From contig NZ_JAAGPR010000037.1 in the NCBI RefSeq assembly GCF_017104965.1, forward strand, positions 1-64,000: a DNA stretch of 64,000 nt, in the 5' to 3' direction. The notes beneath the pieces were generated by a model that saw only the letters and a list, made by a program, of their open reading frames with translations, made no database searches and had not been told where the DNA came from. Source of the DNA: Paraburkholderia sp. Ac-20340 (lineage in GTDB: Bacteria; Pseudomonadota; Gammaproteobacteria; Burkholderiales; Burkholderiaceae). Below are positions 8,190 through 16,677 of the stretch, one piece after another. Each line of letters starts with the position of its first letter. Position 1 is the stretch's first letter. The position numbers and the translations under genes are program-made.

Positions 8190-9311
8190 TTACGAAGCAG
8201 GCAGCCTCGCCACCGTGCGAAAGCCGATATGGTTCGTGCCCATCGTCAGATCCTGCGCGTGCCGGGCGCTGGGACGATAGCGTTTGCAATAGATCGGCGA
8301 ACAGAGAAACGAGCCACCCTTGATGGTGCCGAACTGCGTGCCACGCGCCCGCGCAACCAGCGCATCTTCCAGATCGACGGCAGGCGCCGGCGGAGGTTCG
8401 GCCGCCTGTTGCGCATGGGTCTGTTGCCACGGGTCCTTCACCCATTGCCAGACATTGCCGACCATGTCGTAAAGCCCATAGCCGTTCGCTGGAAAGCAGC
8501 CTACCGGCGAAGTCGAAACAAAGCCGTCCTTGTCCGTGTTCTGGAAAGGAAACGCACCTTGCCAGGTATTCGCCATTGCTTTCGAGCGCAATGTGAAGGT
8601 GTCGCCCCAGGGATAGACGCCGTGCTTGCCGCCATGCGCTGCGTACTCGTATTCGGCTTCGGTGGGCAGATCGCGGCCGAGCCACTTCGCGTAGGCCTGT
8701 GCGTCTTCATAGGCGATCTGCACCACCGGATGATTATCGAGGCCTTCGATCGAGCTATCCGGGCCGTCCGGGTGCCGCCAGTCCGCGCCGGGCAGGTAGT
8801 GCCACCATTGCATCGCACCCACCAGCAGATCCTTCGGCGGCAGGAACACGGTGGAGCCGGGCCGCGTCATTGCCGCCGGCACGCCGGGATAGCGCGCCGG
8901 ATCGAGGCCGCGTTCGGCGAGCGTGCGATAACCGGTCGCCGCCACGAAGCGCGCGAACTGGGCGTTCGTCACGTCGTAACGGTCGATCATGAAGGCGCCC
9001 ACTTTCACGGACCGCGCGGGCGCCTCCTCAAGATAATCGCTGTCCGAACCCATCACAAAAGTGCCCGCCGGCACCTTCACCTGATCCGCCGCTGCGCCTG
9101 CGGGCGGCAGACCGCCGAACGCCCGGCAAGCTTTCACGGTGCCGAGTGAGGGTGCTGGCGCGACAGGCACGCTGGCCTGCGCGCGCTGTGCCCCAGCGAC
9201 ACCGCCCGCCACCGCGGCCCAGACCAGCGCGACGCCCAGCAGCGGCAGCGCGACCGGCGCGCCGCGTTTGCCCCACCAGGCCCGCGTGTTTGCCTTGCTG
9301 TGGCGCGCCAT
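8190..9311 (-). CDS. Formylglycine-generating enzyme family protein (sulfatase activator), membrane-anchored or exported
   Basis: A 373-residue SUMF1/FGE-fold protein. FGEs oxidise the active-site Cys of type I sulfatases to formylglycine. The two copper-binding/catalytic cysteines are kept at 337 and 342 with the same spacing as in human FGE (Cys336, Cys341), in the context GGSFLCSPIYCKRYR, followed by GFR at 363-365. Other family marks are PAGTFVMGS (81-89), YDVTN (112-116), LPTEAEYEYAA (215-225) and YDMVGNVWQW (281-290). A hydrophobic segment at about 18-40 followed by a Pro/Ala linker suggests export or anchoring with the catalytic domain in the periplasm. Its ATG is one base after the stop of the sulfatase gene, so the two are surely co-expressed. 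Confidence 0.93.
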   Translation of the reverse strand: MARHSKANTRAWWGKRGAPVALPLLGVALVWAAVAGGVAGAQRAQASVPVAPAPSLGTVKACRAFGGLPPAGAAADQVKVPAGTFVMGSDSDYLEEAPARSVKVGAFMIDRYDVTNAQFARFVAATGYRTLAERGLDPARYPGVPAAMTRPGSTVFLPPKDLLVGAMQWWHYLPGADWRHPDGPDSSIEGLDNHPVVQIAYEDAQAYAKWLGRDLPTEAEYEYAAHGGKHGVYPWGDTFTLRSKAMANTWQGAFPFQNTDKDGFVSTSPVGCFPANGYGLYDMVGNVWQWVKDPWQQTHAQQAAEPPPAPAVDLEDALVARARGTQFGTIKGGSFLCSPIYCKRYRPSARHAQDLTMGTNHIGFRTVARLPAS

Positions 9312-9312
9312 T

Positions 9313-11046
9313 TCAGTAGTCCGCGCGCGGATAGGACGTATCGCGCCCGGTCTCCACGACGTTGTTCTGCTGGACGTATTGCGACCATTCGGTCAGCAGT
9401 TCTTCGACCACTTCGGGACGTTTCGCGGATAGATCATGCAATTCGCCGCGATCGTGCGCGAGGTCGTAAAGCTGCCAATGTCCCTTGCCGTTGTCGTATG
9501 AATAGACGAGCTTCCAGTTGCCTTTGCGCAGCGCTTTGCGGCCCATCAGTTCCATGCCGTAGACGTAATCGGCCACATGCACGCGCTTGCGCTCGCCCGT
9601 GAGCCAGGGCTTCATCGACATGCCCTGCATCGGCAGCACGGTCTGACCATGGAATTCAATACCCGGCTGACGAATGCCCGCAAAATCCAGGATCGTGGGC
9701 GTGAAATCCTTCACGGTCAGCATCTGCTCGGCTTTGCCCGGCTGGATATGACCGGGATACGAAATGAACGACGGCGAACGAATGCCACCCTCATTCGTAT
9801 AAGCCTTGAAAAGACGAAATGGTTGCGCGCTCACCTGTCCCCACGCCGGACCTTCGAACACGAACGAATCGGGGCGGCCGATATTGTCGAGCGTGTTATT
9901 GAAGTCGTGCGCGATCCATTGCGCGTTGCCGCTGTCCTTATCCCATTCGTTGCCTTCGGGGCCGTTGTCCGAGAGGAACACGATCAGCGTGTTGTCGTAC
10001 TGGCCGCTCGCTTTCAGATAGTCGATCAGACGTCCCACGTTGCGATCGAGTTCGCTCACCATCGCCGCATAGGCTTGCATCGTGCGCGCCGAGCGGGCCT
10101 TCTCCTGATCGCTCAGCGCATTCCACGCTTTCGTGCCTTCCGGCAGCGGTGCGGGCTTCGTATCGGCCGGCACGAGGCCAAGACGCTTCATCTTGTCGAT
10201 GCGGCGTTGCGCGATCACGTCGTAACCCACGTCGTACTGTCCATGGAAACGGCGCAGCGCGTCGTCGGGCGCCTGCAGCGGCAAATGTGCCGCCGTATAG
10301 GCTGCATACGCGAAGAACGGCCGTCCGTCGCGCGACTTGTCGCCCAGATATTCAATCAGTTTGTCGGTGTAGGTGCGCGACGAATAGAAGTCCTCGGGCA
10401 AATCGATTTTCTTGCCGTCTTCGCGGTAAGTCGGTTCCGGCGAATCGGAGGTAATGCGCATTTCCTTCTGCCGGAAATGCGCCGCGCCGCCGTTCATGAG
10501 CGCGTAGGAACGCATGAAGCCGCGCTGGTCAGGCCGCATGCCGTCGCTGGCGCCCAGATGCCACTTGCCCGCCATCACGGTCCAGTAACCGCCGTCTTTC
10601 ATGACTTCGGGCAGCGCGGCCACGCGATGATTGAGCCCGCCTTCATAACCGGGATGATTGACCTCTTCTGGCGTGAGATGCGGCGTGATCATCTCCGCCA
10701 TATTGCCGACGCCCGCGAGGTGATTGTCGATGCCCGAGAGCAGCATCGAACGCGTGGGCGAGCAGGTGGGCGCGACGTACAGGGTGTCGAGCAAACGGCC
10801 CTGCGCGACGAGCGCGTCGAGATTCGGAGTGGGAATCTCGCTGCCGAATGCACCGAGGTCCGAGCGGCCCAGGTCGTCGGCGACAATCAGCAGGACATTG
10901 GGACGCGTGGCACTGCCCGCATTTGTCTGAGCGAAGGACGGCGCAGCGAGTGTGGCGGCAAATGAAGCCGCAAATAAAGAGGCGAGAAGAGCAGCGAGAG
11001 GCGCGCGACCGCGCTGTGCGGCGGCCGGGTCGAGTCGAAAACCCAA
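9313..11046 (-). CDS. Type I (formylglycine) sulfatase, arylsulfatase-like, exported
   Basis: A 577-residue sulfatase of the alkaline phosphatase superfamily. With the chosen start the residue converted to formylglycine is Cys95 in CSPTR, the Cys-type maturation motif CxPxR. The metal ligands Asp57-Asp58 lie in VADDLGRSD, with FLSDNG and GKWHLG further on. A signal peptide occupies roughly residues 16-40 (APLAALLASLF ... PSFA). I chose TTG at 11046 because GGAG stands six bases before it and the signal peptide then fits; the frame stays open to 11157 without a better site. It hydrolyses a sulfate ester in the periplasm; the substrate is unknown. The activating FGE follows immediately, and the porin comes next. 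Confidence 0.92.
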   Translation of the reverse strand: MGFRLDPAAAQRGRAPLAALLASLFAASFAATLAAPSFAQTNAGSATRPNVLLIVADDLGRSDLGAFGSEIPTPNLDALVAQGRLLDTLYVAPTCSPTRSMLLSGIDNHLAGVGNMAEMITPHLTPEEVNHPGYEGGLNHRVAALPEVMKDGGYWTVMAGKWHLGASDGMRPDQRGFMRSYALMNGGAAHFRQKEMRITSDSPEPTYREDGKKIDLPEDFYSSRTYTDKLIEYLGDKSRDGRPFFAYAAYTAAHLPLQAPDDALRRFHGQYDVGYDVIAQRRIDKMKRLGLVPADTKPAPLPEGTKAWNALSDQEKARSARTMQAYAAMVSELDRNVGRLIDYLKASGQYDNTLIVFLSDNGPEGNEWDKDSGNAQWIAHDFNNTLDNIGRPDSFVFEGPAWGQVSAQPFRLFKAYTNEGGIRSPSFISYPGHIQPGKAEQMLTVKDFTPTILDFAGIRQPGIEFHGQTVLPMQGMSMKPWLTGERKRVHVADYVYGMELMGRKALRKGNWKLVYSYDNGKGHWQLYDLAHDRGELHDLSAKRPEVVEELLTEWSQYVQQNNVVETGRDTSYPRADY

Positions 11047-11361
11047 GGTTATCTCCGTTATCGTGGTTATGTAGCGAGAACATCTGATTCGCACGTCTAC
11101 GATAAGGAGCCAATAAGGCCACGCAGTATCACAAATCGGCAAACCGTCCCGCGGCAAGGTGAATACCCGGCACCGCGCGTTTGCACAAGCGGGTTTTCCC
11201 TTGCATGCGCCATGCGCATGGATCGCTCGCGCACACGCATACGCATACGCGTTTCATGCCCGGCGACCGGCACCAGAATCAAAACACGCAGAGCAAAATG
11301 TGGACGACCGTGCGCTGCGATTGCATCATGTCCGCTATTTCCATTCCAGCGGCTTCGCACC
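11047..11361. promoter_or_regulatory. Divergent promoter region, sulfatase unit / LysR gene
   Basis: This 315-base gap lies between the leftward sulfatase unit and the rightward LysR gene. It holds TGCATGCG at 11202-11209 followed by CCATGCGCATG, an overlapping dyad TGCGC-CAT-GCGCA at 11206-11218, and a short acgcat repeat at 11232-11249. The octamer TGCATGCG recurs in a perfect inverted repeat downstream of the LysR gene (12300-12320), so it may be the LysR operator. No other gene is visible here. Confidence 0.4.
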
Positions 11362-12279
11362 ATGCGCATCACGCCACTCCCTCCCCTGCAGTGCCTCGTC
11401 GCCTTCGAAGCCGCCGTGCGTCATGCGAGCTTCACGCGCGCCGCCGCCGAACTGCATCTCACGCAAAGCGCCATCAGCCGCCAGATCCAGCAACTCGAGG
11501 AATTTCTCGGCCGCTCGCTCTTCGTGCGCGAGCATCGCGCGCTGCGTCTGACCATTGCAGGCGAGCATTACGCAGCCCAGGTGCAGCGCCTGCTCACGCA
11601 ATGCGCCGAAGCCACCTTCGACGTGATGAAGCAACACGCCGCACTGGAGTTGACCGTCGCGTGTTCGTCGGGCGTCGCCGTGCTCTGGCTCACGCCGCGC
11701 CTGCCGCTCTTTCGCGCGGCCTTCCCCGATATCCAGTTGCGTCTGGTCGTACGCGACGGCCTTGCCTCGATGTCGCCCGCAGAGTTCGACGTCGGCGTCT
11801 ATTACGTGCGGCATCAGGCAAGCGCCGACTACACGGCGCGGCGGCTGTTCGAAGAAGAAGTGTTTCCGGTCTGCTCGCCCGCCTATCTGGCGGGCCGCAC
11901 GCTAAAGCCCGCCGATCTGCCAGGCGAAACGCTGCTGCTACTCGAAGACGGCCAGCGCCAATGGATGTCCTGGCCCGAATGGCTTGCCGCCAACGGCGTG
12001 AATTTGCCGAAAGCGCCGCGCGCGCAGCATGGCATCACCATCAATCACTATCCCCAACTCGTGCAGATGGCGATCCTCGGTCAGGGCGTCGCGCTCGGCT
12101 GGCGCCACATGATCGACGCATGCCTCGCCGAAGGCCTGCTCGTACGCGTGACGCAAGCCAGCGCCAGCCACGGCGGCGGCTACTACGTGATTTCGCCCAA
12201 CGATCGGGCCCAGAGTCAGGCCGCGCGCCTCTTTACGCGCTGGCTGTTCGAGCAGGCGGAGGCGCAACGCAACGCGTAA
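11362..12279 (+). CDS. LysR-family transcriptional regulator (GcvA-like)
   Basis: A 305-residue LysR regulator. The N-terminus LPPLQCLVAFEAAVRHASFT and the winged helix TRAAAELHLTQSAISRQI (about residues 22-42) are typical of the GcvA branch; the rest is the periplasmic-binding-like effector domain. The ATG at 11362 puts the usual short lead before the helix-turn-helix, so the 50-residue upstream extension is rejected. It is flanked by the divergent sulfatase-FGE-porin unit and by the codirectional MFS-amidohydrolase pair, and a shared octamer motif on both sides suggests it controls both. Confidence 0.93.
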   Translation: MRITPLPPLQCLVAFEAAVRHASFTRAAAELHLTQSAISRQIQQLEEFLGRSLFVREHRALRLTIAGEHYAAQVQRLLTQCAEATFDVMKQHAALELTVACSSGVAVLWLTPRLPLFRAAFPDIQLRLVVRDGLASMSPAEFDVGVYYVRHQASADYTARRLFEEEVFPVCSPAYLAGRTLKPADLPGETLLLLEDGQRQWMSWPEWLAANGVNLPKAPRAQHGITINHYPQLVQMAILGQGVALGWRHMIDACLAEGLLVRVTQASASHGGGYYVISPNDRAQSQAARLFTRWLFEQAEAQRNA

Positions 12280-12299
12280 AAAAGCACTAAGCATCGCGA

Positions 12300-12320
12300 T
12301 GCATGCGCGCCACGCATGCA
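12300..12320. promoter_or_regulatory. Perfect inverted repeat upstream of MHS transporter
   Basis: TGCATGCG (12300-12307) and CGCATGCA (12313-12320) form an eight-base perfect dyad with a five-base centre, followed by a third GCATGCG at 12322-12328. It stands 94 bases before the start of the transporter gene. The same octamer occurs at 11202-11209 upstream of the LysR gene. It is a plausible LysR operator. Confidence 0.45.
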
Positions 12321-12413
12321 AGCATGCGAATTTATCGTTTCAGAAAAAAATGCCGATTTCTCTATGCTGGAGACATGCGGGGTACATCCCGCCTTCCACA
12401 AGAGGAGGAGGCC

Positions 12414-13706
12414 ATGCAAGGAACGCTTTCACCGCGCGCAGCGGGTTCTGTCCGGAGCGCCGCGCAGCAGCGCCGCCGCGCCATCGTCGCGACCGTGCTT
12501 GGCAACGGCCTCGAATGGTTCGATTTCACTGTCTACAGTTTCTTCGCGGTCACCATCGCGAAGCTGTTTTTCCCCAGCGGCAGCGAGCTGACTTCCGTGC
12601 TGATGGCCGTGGCCACGTTCGGCGTCGGCTTTTTCATGCGGCCGGTGGGCGGCATCGTGCTGGGCGTCTACGCCGACAAGGCGGGCCGCAAGGCAGCGCT
12701 CTCGCTCACGATTCTGCTGATGGCGCTCGGCACCGCGCTGATCGGCTTCGCACCCACCTACGAGCAGGCCGGTATCGCCGCGCCGCTCCTGATCGTCATG
12801 GCGCGTCTGCTACAAGGTTTTTCAGCAGGCGGCGAAATGGGCGGCGCCACCGCCTTTCTCACCGAATACGCCCCGCCCGGACAGCGCGCCTGGTACTCGA
12901 GCTGGATTCAATCGAGCATCGGTTTTGCGGTACTGCTGGGCGCCGCCACCGGCACCTTCGTCACCACCACGCTCAGCCCGGAAGCCCTGCATAGCTGGGG
13001 CTGGCGCGTGCCTTTTCTGCTCGGCATTGTGGTCGGCCCCGTGGGCTACTTTATCCGCAGTCAGATGGACGAAACTCCGGCGTTCAGCGCCGTCGAAGAA
13101 CAGGCGCGAGAAAACTCGCCGCTCAAGGAAGTGCTCTCGCACTACCCGCGCGAAACCTTTGCGAGTTTTTCGATGGTGATTCTCTGGACGGTCTGCACCT
13201 ACGTGCTGCTGTTCTATATGCCGATGTATTCCGTGCGCACGCTGCATCTGCCACAGGCGACGGGTTTCGCTTCGGGCATGATGGGCGGCTTCATGATCCT
13301 GTGCTGCTCGCCGCTCGTCGGCAAGCTCGCCGACCGCTTTGGCCGCCGCGTGTTTCTCTCCGGTGCCGCGCTCGCGATTCTCGTGCTGGCATGGCCCATG
13401 TTCGCGTGGATCAACCACACGCCCGGCCTCGCTTCGCTGCTGACTTTCCAGGCCGTGTTCGGCGTGCTGATCGCCATCTACACGGGGCCGATTCTCGCCG
13501 CGCTCGCCGAACTGTTCCCCACCCGCGTGTTGTCCACTGGCCTCTCGGTGGCCTACAACTTCGCGGTGACGATCTTCGGCGGCTTCGCGCCCTTCCTCAT
13601 CACCTGGCTGATCGCCCGCACGGGCAGCAATATGGCGCCCGCGCTCTACGTGATCGTCGCGGCAGCCATTAGCCTGATCGGCACGCGCTTTGTCAAAAGC
13701 GCCTGA
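12414..13706 (+). CDS. MFS transporter, metabolite:proton symporter (MHS) family
   Basis: A 430-residue permease with 12 membrane segments. The start region has the MHS signature GNGLEWFDFTVYSFFA and loop 2-3 has DKAGRKAAL; GEMGGATAFLTEYAPPG is also typical. Family members import organic acids, betaines and related compounds with protons. The ATG at 12414 follows AGGAGGAGGCC, an excellent ribosome site; the open frame continues upstream to 12303 but lacks one. The next gene, an amidohydrolase, begins 34 bases after the stop, so the pair likely imports and hydrolyses one compound. Confidence 0.93.
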   Translation: MQGTLSPRAAGSVRSAAQQRRRAIVATVLGNGLEWFDFTVYSFFAVTIAKLFFPSGSELTSVLMAVATFGVGFFMRPVGGIVLGVYADKAGRKAALSLTILLMALGTALIGFAPTYEQAGIAAPLLIVMARLLQGFSAGGEMGGATAFLTEYAPPGQRAWYSSWIQSSIGFAVLLGAATGTFVTTTLSPEALHSWGWRVPFLLGIVVGPVGYFIRSQMDETPAFSAVEEQARENSPLKEVLSHYPRETFASFSMVILWTVCTYVLLFYMPMYSVRTLHLPQATGFASGMMGGFMILCCSPLVGKLADRFGRRVFLSGAALAILVLAWPMFAWINHTPGLASLLTFQAVFGVLIAIYTGPILAALAELFPTRVLSTGLSVAYNFAVTIFGGFAPFLITWLIARTGSNMAPALYVIVAAAISLIGTRFVKSA

Positions 13707-13740
13707 CACGATCCAGAACCCGATATCAAGGATTCCTCAC

Positions 13741-14970
13741 ATGCCTGCAACCATCCTCAAAGGCGGCAACGTACTCGACCTCGAACGCGGCGTGCTGCTC
13801 GAACATCATCATGTCGTGATCGAAGACGGGATGATTGTCGAAGTCAGCGACCGGCCCATCGATCTCCCAAACGCGCATAGCGTGGATGTGCGCGGCAAAA
13901 CCGTCATGCCGGGTCTGATCGATTGCCACGTTCACGTGCTGGCCTCCAACGCCAATCTGGGCAGCAACGCCGCACAGCCCAATATTCTCGCCGCCATTCG
14001 CGCATTGCCGATTCTCGACGCCATGCTCGCGCGCGGCTTTACGAGCGTGCGTGACGCGGGCGGCGCAGACTGGGCACTCATGCAGGCAGTCGAAACCGGT
14101 CTCGTGCCGGGCCCGCGAATTTTCCCCTCTGGCAAGGCGCTTTCGCAGACGGGCGGCCACGGCGACTTCCGCCCGCGTGGCGATCTGCTTGAACCCTGTT
14201 CGTGCTGCTTCCGCACCGGCGCGATCGCACGCGTGGTTGACGGCGTGGACGCCGTGCGGCTCGCCGTACGCGAGGAGATCCAGAAAGGCGCCACGCAGAT
14301 CAAGATCATGGCGTCGGGCGGCGTGGCATCGCCCACCGACCCCATCGCCAATACGCAGTATTCGGAAGCGGAAATTCGCGCCATCGTCGAAGAAGCCCAG
14401 GCCGCCAATACCTATGTGATGGCGCATGCGTATACGGGCCGCGCCATCGCGCGCGCCGTGCGTTGCGGGGTTCGCACGATCGAACACGGCAATCTCGTCG
14501 ATGAAGACGCCGCGCGCGTGATGCATGAATTCGGCGCCTTCGTCGTGCCCACACTCGTCACGTATGACGCTCTGGCGAAGCATGGCGCGCAGTTCGGCCT
14601 GCCGCCCGAATCGGTCGCCAAAGTGGCCGCGGTACAGCAGGCGGGCCGCGAATCGCTCGAACTCTATGCGAAGGCAGGCGTGCCGATGGGCTTCGGTTCG
14701 GACCTGCTCGGCGAAATGCACGCGTTCCAGTGCGGTGAATTCCGCATTCGCGCGGAGGTGCTGGGTAACCTGGAAGCGTTGAGATCGGCCACGACAGTCG
14801 CGGCGGAAATCGTCGATATGAAGGGCAAGCTCGGCACGATTGCGGCGGGCGCCATCGCCGATATTCTCGTGCTCGACGGCAACCCGCTCGCCGATATCAA
14901 CGTTATCGCCGGCGAAGGCGAGCATGTCGCCTATGTGCTCCAGCGCGGCAAGATTGTGAAGGAGCGCTGA
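13741..14970 (+). CDS. Amidohydrolase-family metal-dependent hydrolase
   Basis: A 409-residue amidohydrolase of the imidazolonepropionase/Xaa-Pro dipeptidase-like branch. Metal ligands are visible: HxH at His63/His65 (DCHVHV), a probable bridging Lys in QIKIMASGG, His residues in VMAHAYTG and TIEHGN, and the catalytic Asp in GFGSDLLG. No signal peptide, so it is cytoplasmic. The ATG at 13741 has AAGGA upstream. It is cotranscribed with the MHS permease, which suggests hydrolysis of an imported amide, lactam or cyclic substrate; enzymes of this branch act on several such compounds and the identity is not decidable here. Confidence 0.9.
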   Translation: MPATILKGGNVLDLERGVLLEHHHVVIEDGMIVEVSDRPIDLPNAHSVDVRGKTVMPGLIDCHVHVLASNANLGSNAAQPNILAAIRALPILDAMLARGFTSVRDAGGADWALMQAVETGLVPGPRIFPSGKALSQTGGHGDFRPRGDLLEPCSCCFRTGAIARVVDGVDAVRLAVREEIQKGATQIKIMASGGVASPTDPIANTQYSEAEIRAIVEEAQAANTYVMAHAYTGRAIARAVRCGVRTIEHGNLVDEDAARVMHEFGAFVVPTLVTYDALAKHGAQFGLPPESVAKVAAVQQAGRESLELYAKAGVPMGFGSDLLGEMHAFQCGEFRIRAEVLGNLEALRSATTVAAEIVDMKGKLGTIAAGAIADILVLDGNPLADINVIAGEGEHVAYVLQRGKIVKER

Positions 14971-14979
14971 AACAAGGCC

Positions 14980-16542
14980 TCAAGTGCGCGTCTCGACCGG
15001 TTCGTTGCGTACCGGTTGGTTGTGTACCGGTTCGCCCAGTACACACGACGACACCCGGTTGCGCCCGCTGGCCTTCGCAATCAGCAGTTGCGCGTCGGCG
15101 GCCTGCAATACTTGCTCGGCGCCGCCCGCCAAGTTTTCCAGGCTCGCGGTGCCGGTCGCACAACCCACGCTGACCGTGACCGCGCCCGCATCGCTCTTCG
15201 CATGCGCGATGCGCAAGCCTTCCACTGCATGACGGATGCGCTCGGCGAGCCCTGCAGCTTCTTCCGCGCCCACATCAGGCAGCACCACCGCGAACTCCTC
15301 GCCACCGTAGCGCGCCGCCATATCCTGCGCGCGACTCACCTGCGCACCGATGCATTGCGCTACGTTGCGCAGCACGTCGTCGCCAACCGCGTGCCCGTAT
15401 TCGTCGTTGAACAGCTTGAATTTATCGATGTCGATAAACAATATGGATAACTGACGGTTTTTTCGGCTCGCCCGGCGCCATTCTTCGTCAAGCCTGATAT
15501 CCAGCGCGCGGCGATTGCTCAGTCCCGTGAGGCCGTCAGTCATCGACATCTCGCGCAGCCTGGTCAACGCCTTGTAGCGCGAGCGCAGCGCGCTTTCCAG
15601 CGCCATCGATCCCACAGCCAGCGTGAGCGCAAAGCCCGCGGCCAGCAGCCCTTGCCACCACGCCTGATGCCGCCACACGCGCAATGTTCGATGCGTCGAA
15701 GGCGCCACCACCACCGCAAGCGGCGCGCTATCCACACGTGCACTACAGCATTTCACGCCAGCGAGATCGATACGTTCGCCGCGAATTTCGTGCAGGGCCA
15801 GCGACAGATTCTCATTAGGGCGCTGGGCGTCGACCAGCACGGCGCCATCGTTGCGCACCACATGCACGGCCTCGACATCGCGCGACTCGAAGCCGCCAAT
15901 GAAGCGCTGCAGATTGTCGAGCCTCACGATCAGCACCGCAACGCCTTCGAACGCGCCACCCGGCCCTTCGATACGGCGCGCCAGGGCGATTGAACGCCGC
16001 CCGTCGCGAATGCGCGAATCCAGAGGTTCCGAAACATAAAGACCGTGAGACGTGCCACGCGCGAAGGCCTGAAAATAATCACGGTCGCTGAGATTGACCC
16101 TGGCCGCCGATGGATTTTCGAACGGCGCTTCTACCGTGCCATCCGCATCGACGATAAAAGCATCGTCGAGCAATTCATGCGACACCGCCTGACCAAAGCG
16201 AATACGTTCGCGAACATTGTCGGAGATAGGCGACGCAGCGGCGTTGCGCGGCGCAGACGCCATATCGTCGAGCAGCGCGCTGTAGATATTCATATTGGCG
16301 TTCAGACCGCTCGCCACCACGGACGCCACGCTCTGCGCACGCTCGTGAGCGCGCTCGATACGGCCCGCGCGGTCGGCGGTCAACCACGCCGTTGTGCCAG
16401 CAAGCACAACAACGGCGCATAACACACCGGCGACGGAGATGAGATTGGGGTAGGCATCGAGCGTTGCCAGCAGATGGCGCGACCCACGCCGCAATATGCG
16501 GCCCACATAAGAGAATGGCGTAATGACATTTCGGGTGGGCAT
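14980..16542 (-). CDS. Diguanylate cyclase with periplasmic sensor domain
   Basis: A 520-residue membrane protein. A transmembrane helix at about 33-54 and a second at about 293-313 enclose a periplasmic region of some 240 residues that resembles a double Cache sensor (DRDYFQAF, SIALARRI). The cytoplasmic GGDEF domain is complete: GGEEF at 413-417 and an RxxD product-inhibition site (RAQD) five residues before it, so it should make cyclic di-GMP with feedback inhibition. The C-terminus carries three five-residue repeats (EPVH-NQPVR-NEPVE) encoded by a 15-base tandem repeat. It is divergent from the REC-LuxR-PAS gene. Confidence 0.93.
   Translation of the reverse strand: MPTRNVITPFSYVGRILRRGSRHLLATLDAYPNLISVAGVLCAVVVLAGTTAWLTADRAGRIERAHERAQSVASVVASGLNANMNIYSALLDDMASAPRNAAASPISDNVRERIRFGQAVSHELLDDAFIVDADGTVEAPFENPSAARVNLSDRDYFQAFARGTSHGLYVSEPLDSRIRDGRRSIALARRIEGPGGAFEGVAVLIVRLDNLQRFIGGFESRDVEAVHVVRNDGAVLVDAQRPNENLSLALHEIRGERIDLAGVKCCSARVDSAPLAVVVAPSTHRTLRVWRHQAWWQGLLAAGFALTLAVGSMALESALRSRYKALTRLREMSMTDGLTGLSNRRALDIRLDEEWRRASRKNRQLSILFIDIDKFKLFNDEYGHAVGDDVLRNVAQCIGAQVSRAQDMAARYGGEEFAVVLPDVGAEEAAGLAERIRHAVEGLRIAHAKSDAGAVTVSVGCATGTASLENLAGGAEQVLQAADAQLLIAKASGRNRVSSCVLGEPVHNQPVRNEPVETRT
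14996..15040. repeat. 15-base tandem repeat, three copies
   Basis: Three 15-base units each starting with accggtt lie at 14996, 15011 and 15026. They encode the last pentapeptide repeats of the diguanylate cyclase. The copies are imperfect, differing at several positions, and the array could vary in copy number without breaking the frame. Confidence 0.7.
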
Positions 16543-16677
16543 CTAATTTCTCCTTATGCTCTCCGCCGATTATGAACGGACGCCGCGCTTCGGGATATCA
16601 CAGAATCGCGATACTCGTGTAAAGAAATTGCTACACTCGATTTAGGCTTTTGCATTCGATACATGTCAGGAAACCTA

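Noticed and set aside
9577..10965. A 462-residue plus-strand frame opposite the sulfatase
   Set aside because: It shows no family pattern and covers the sulfatase coding region with its intact CSPTR motif.
13726..14925. A 399-residue minus-strand frame opposite the amidohydrolase
   Set aside because: The amidohydrolase metal motifs define the plus strand as coding; the antisense translation is His/Arg-rich noise.
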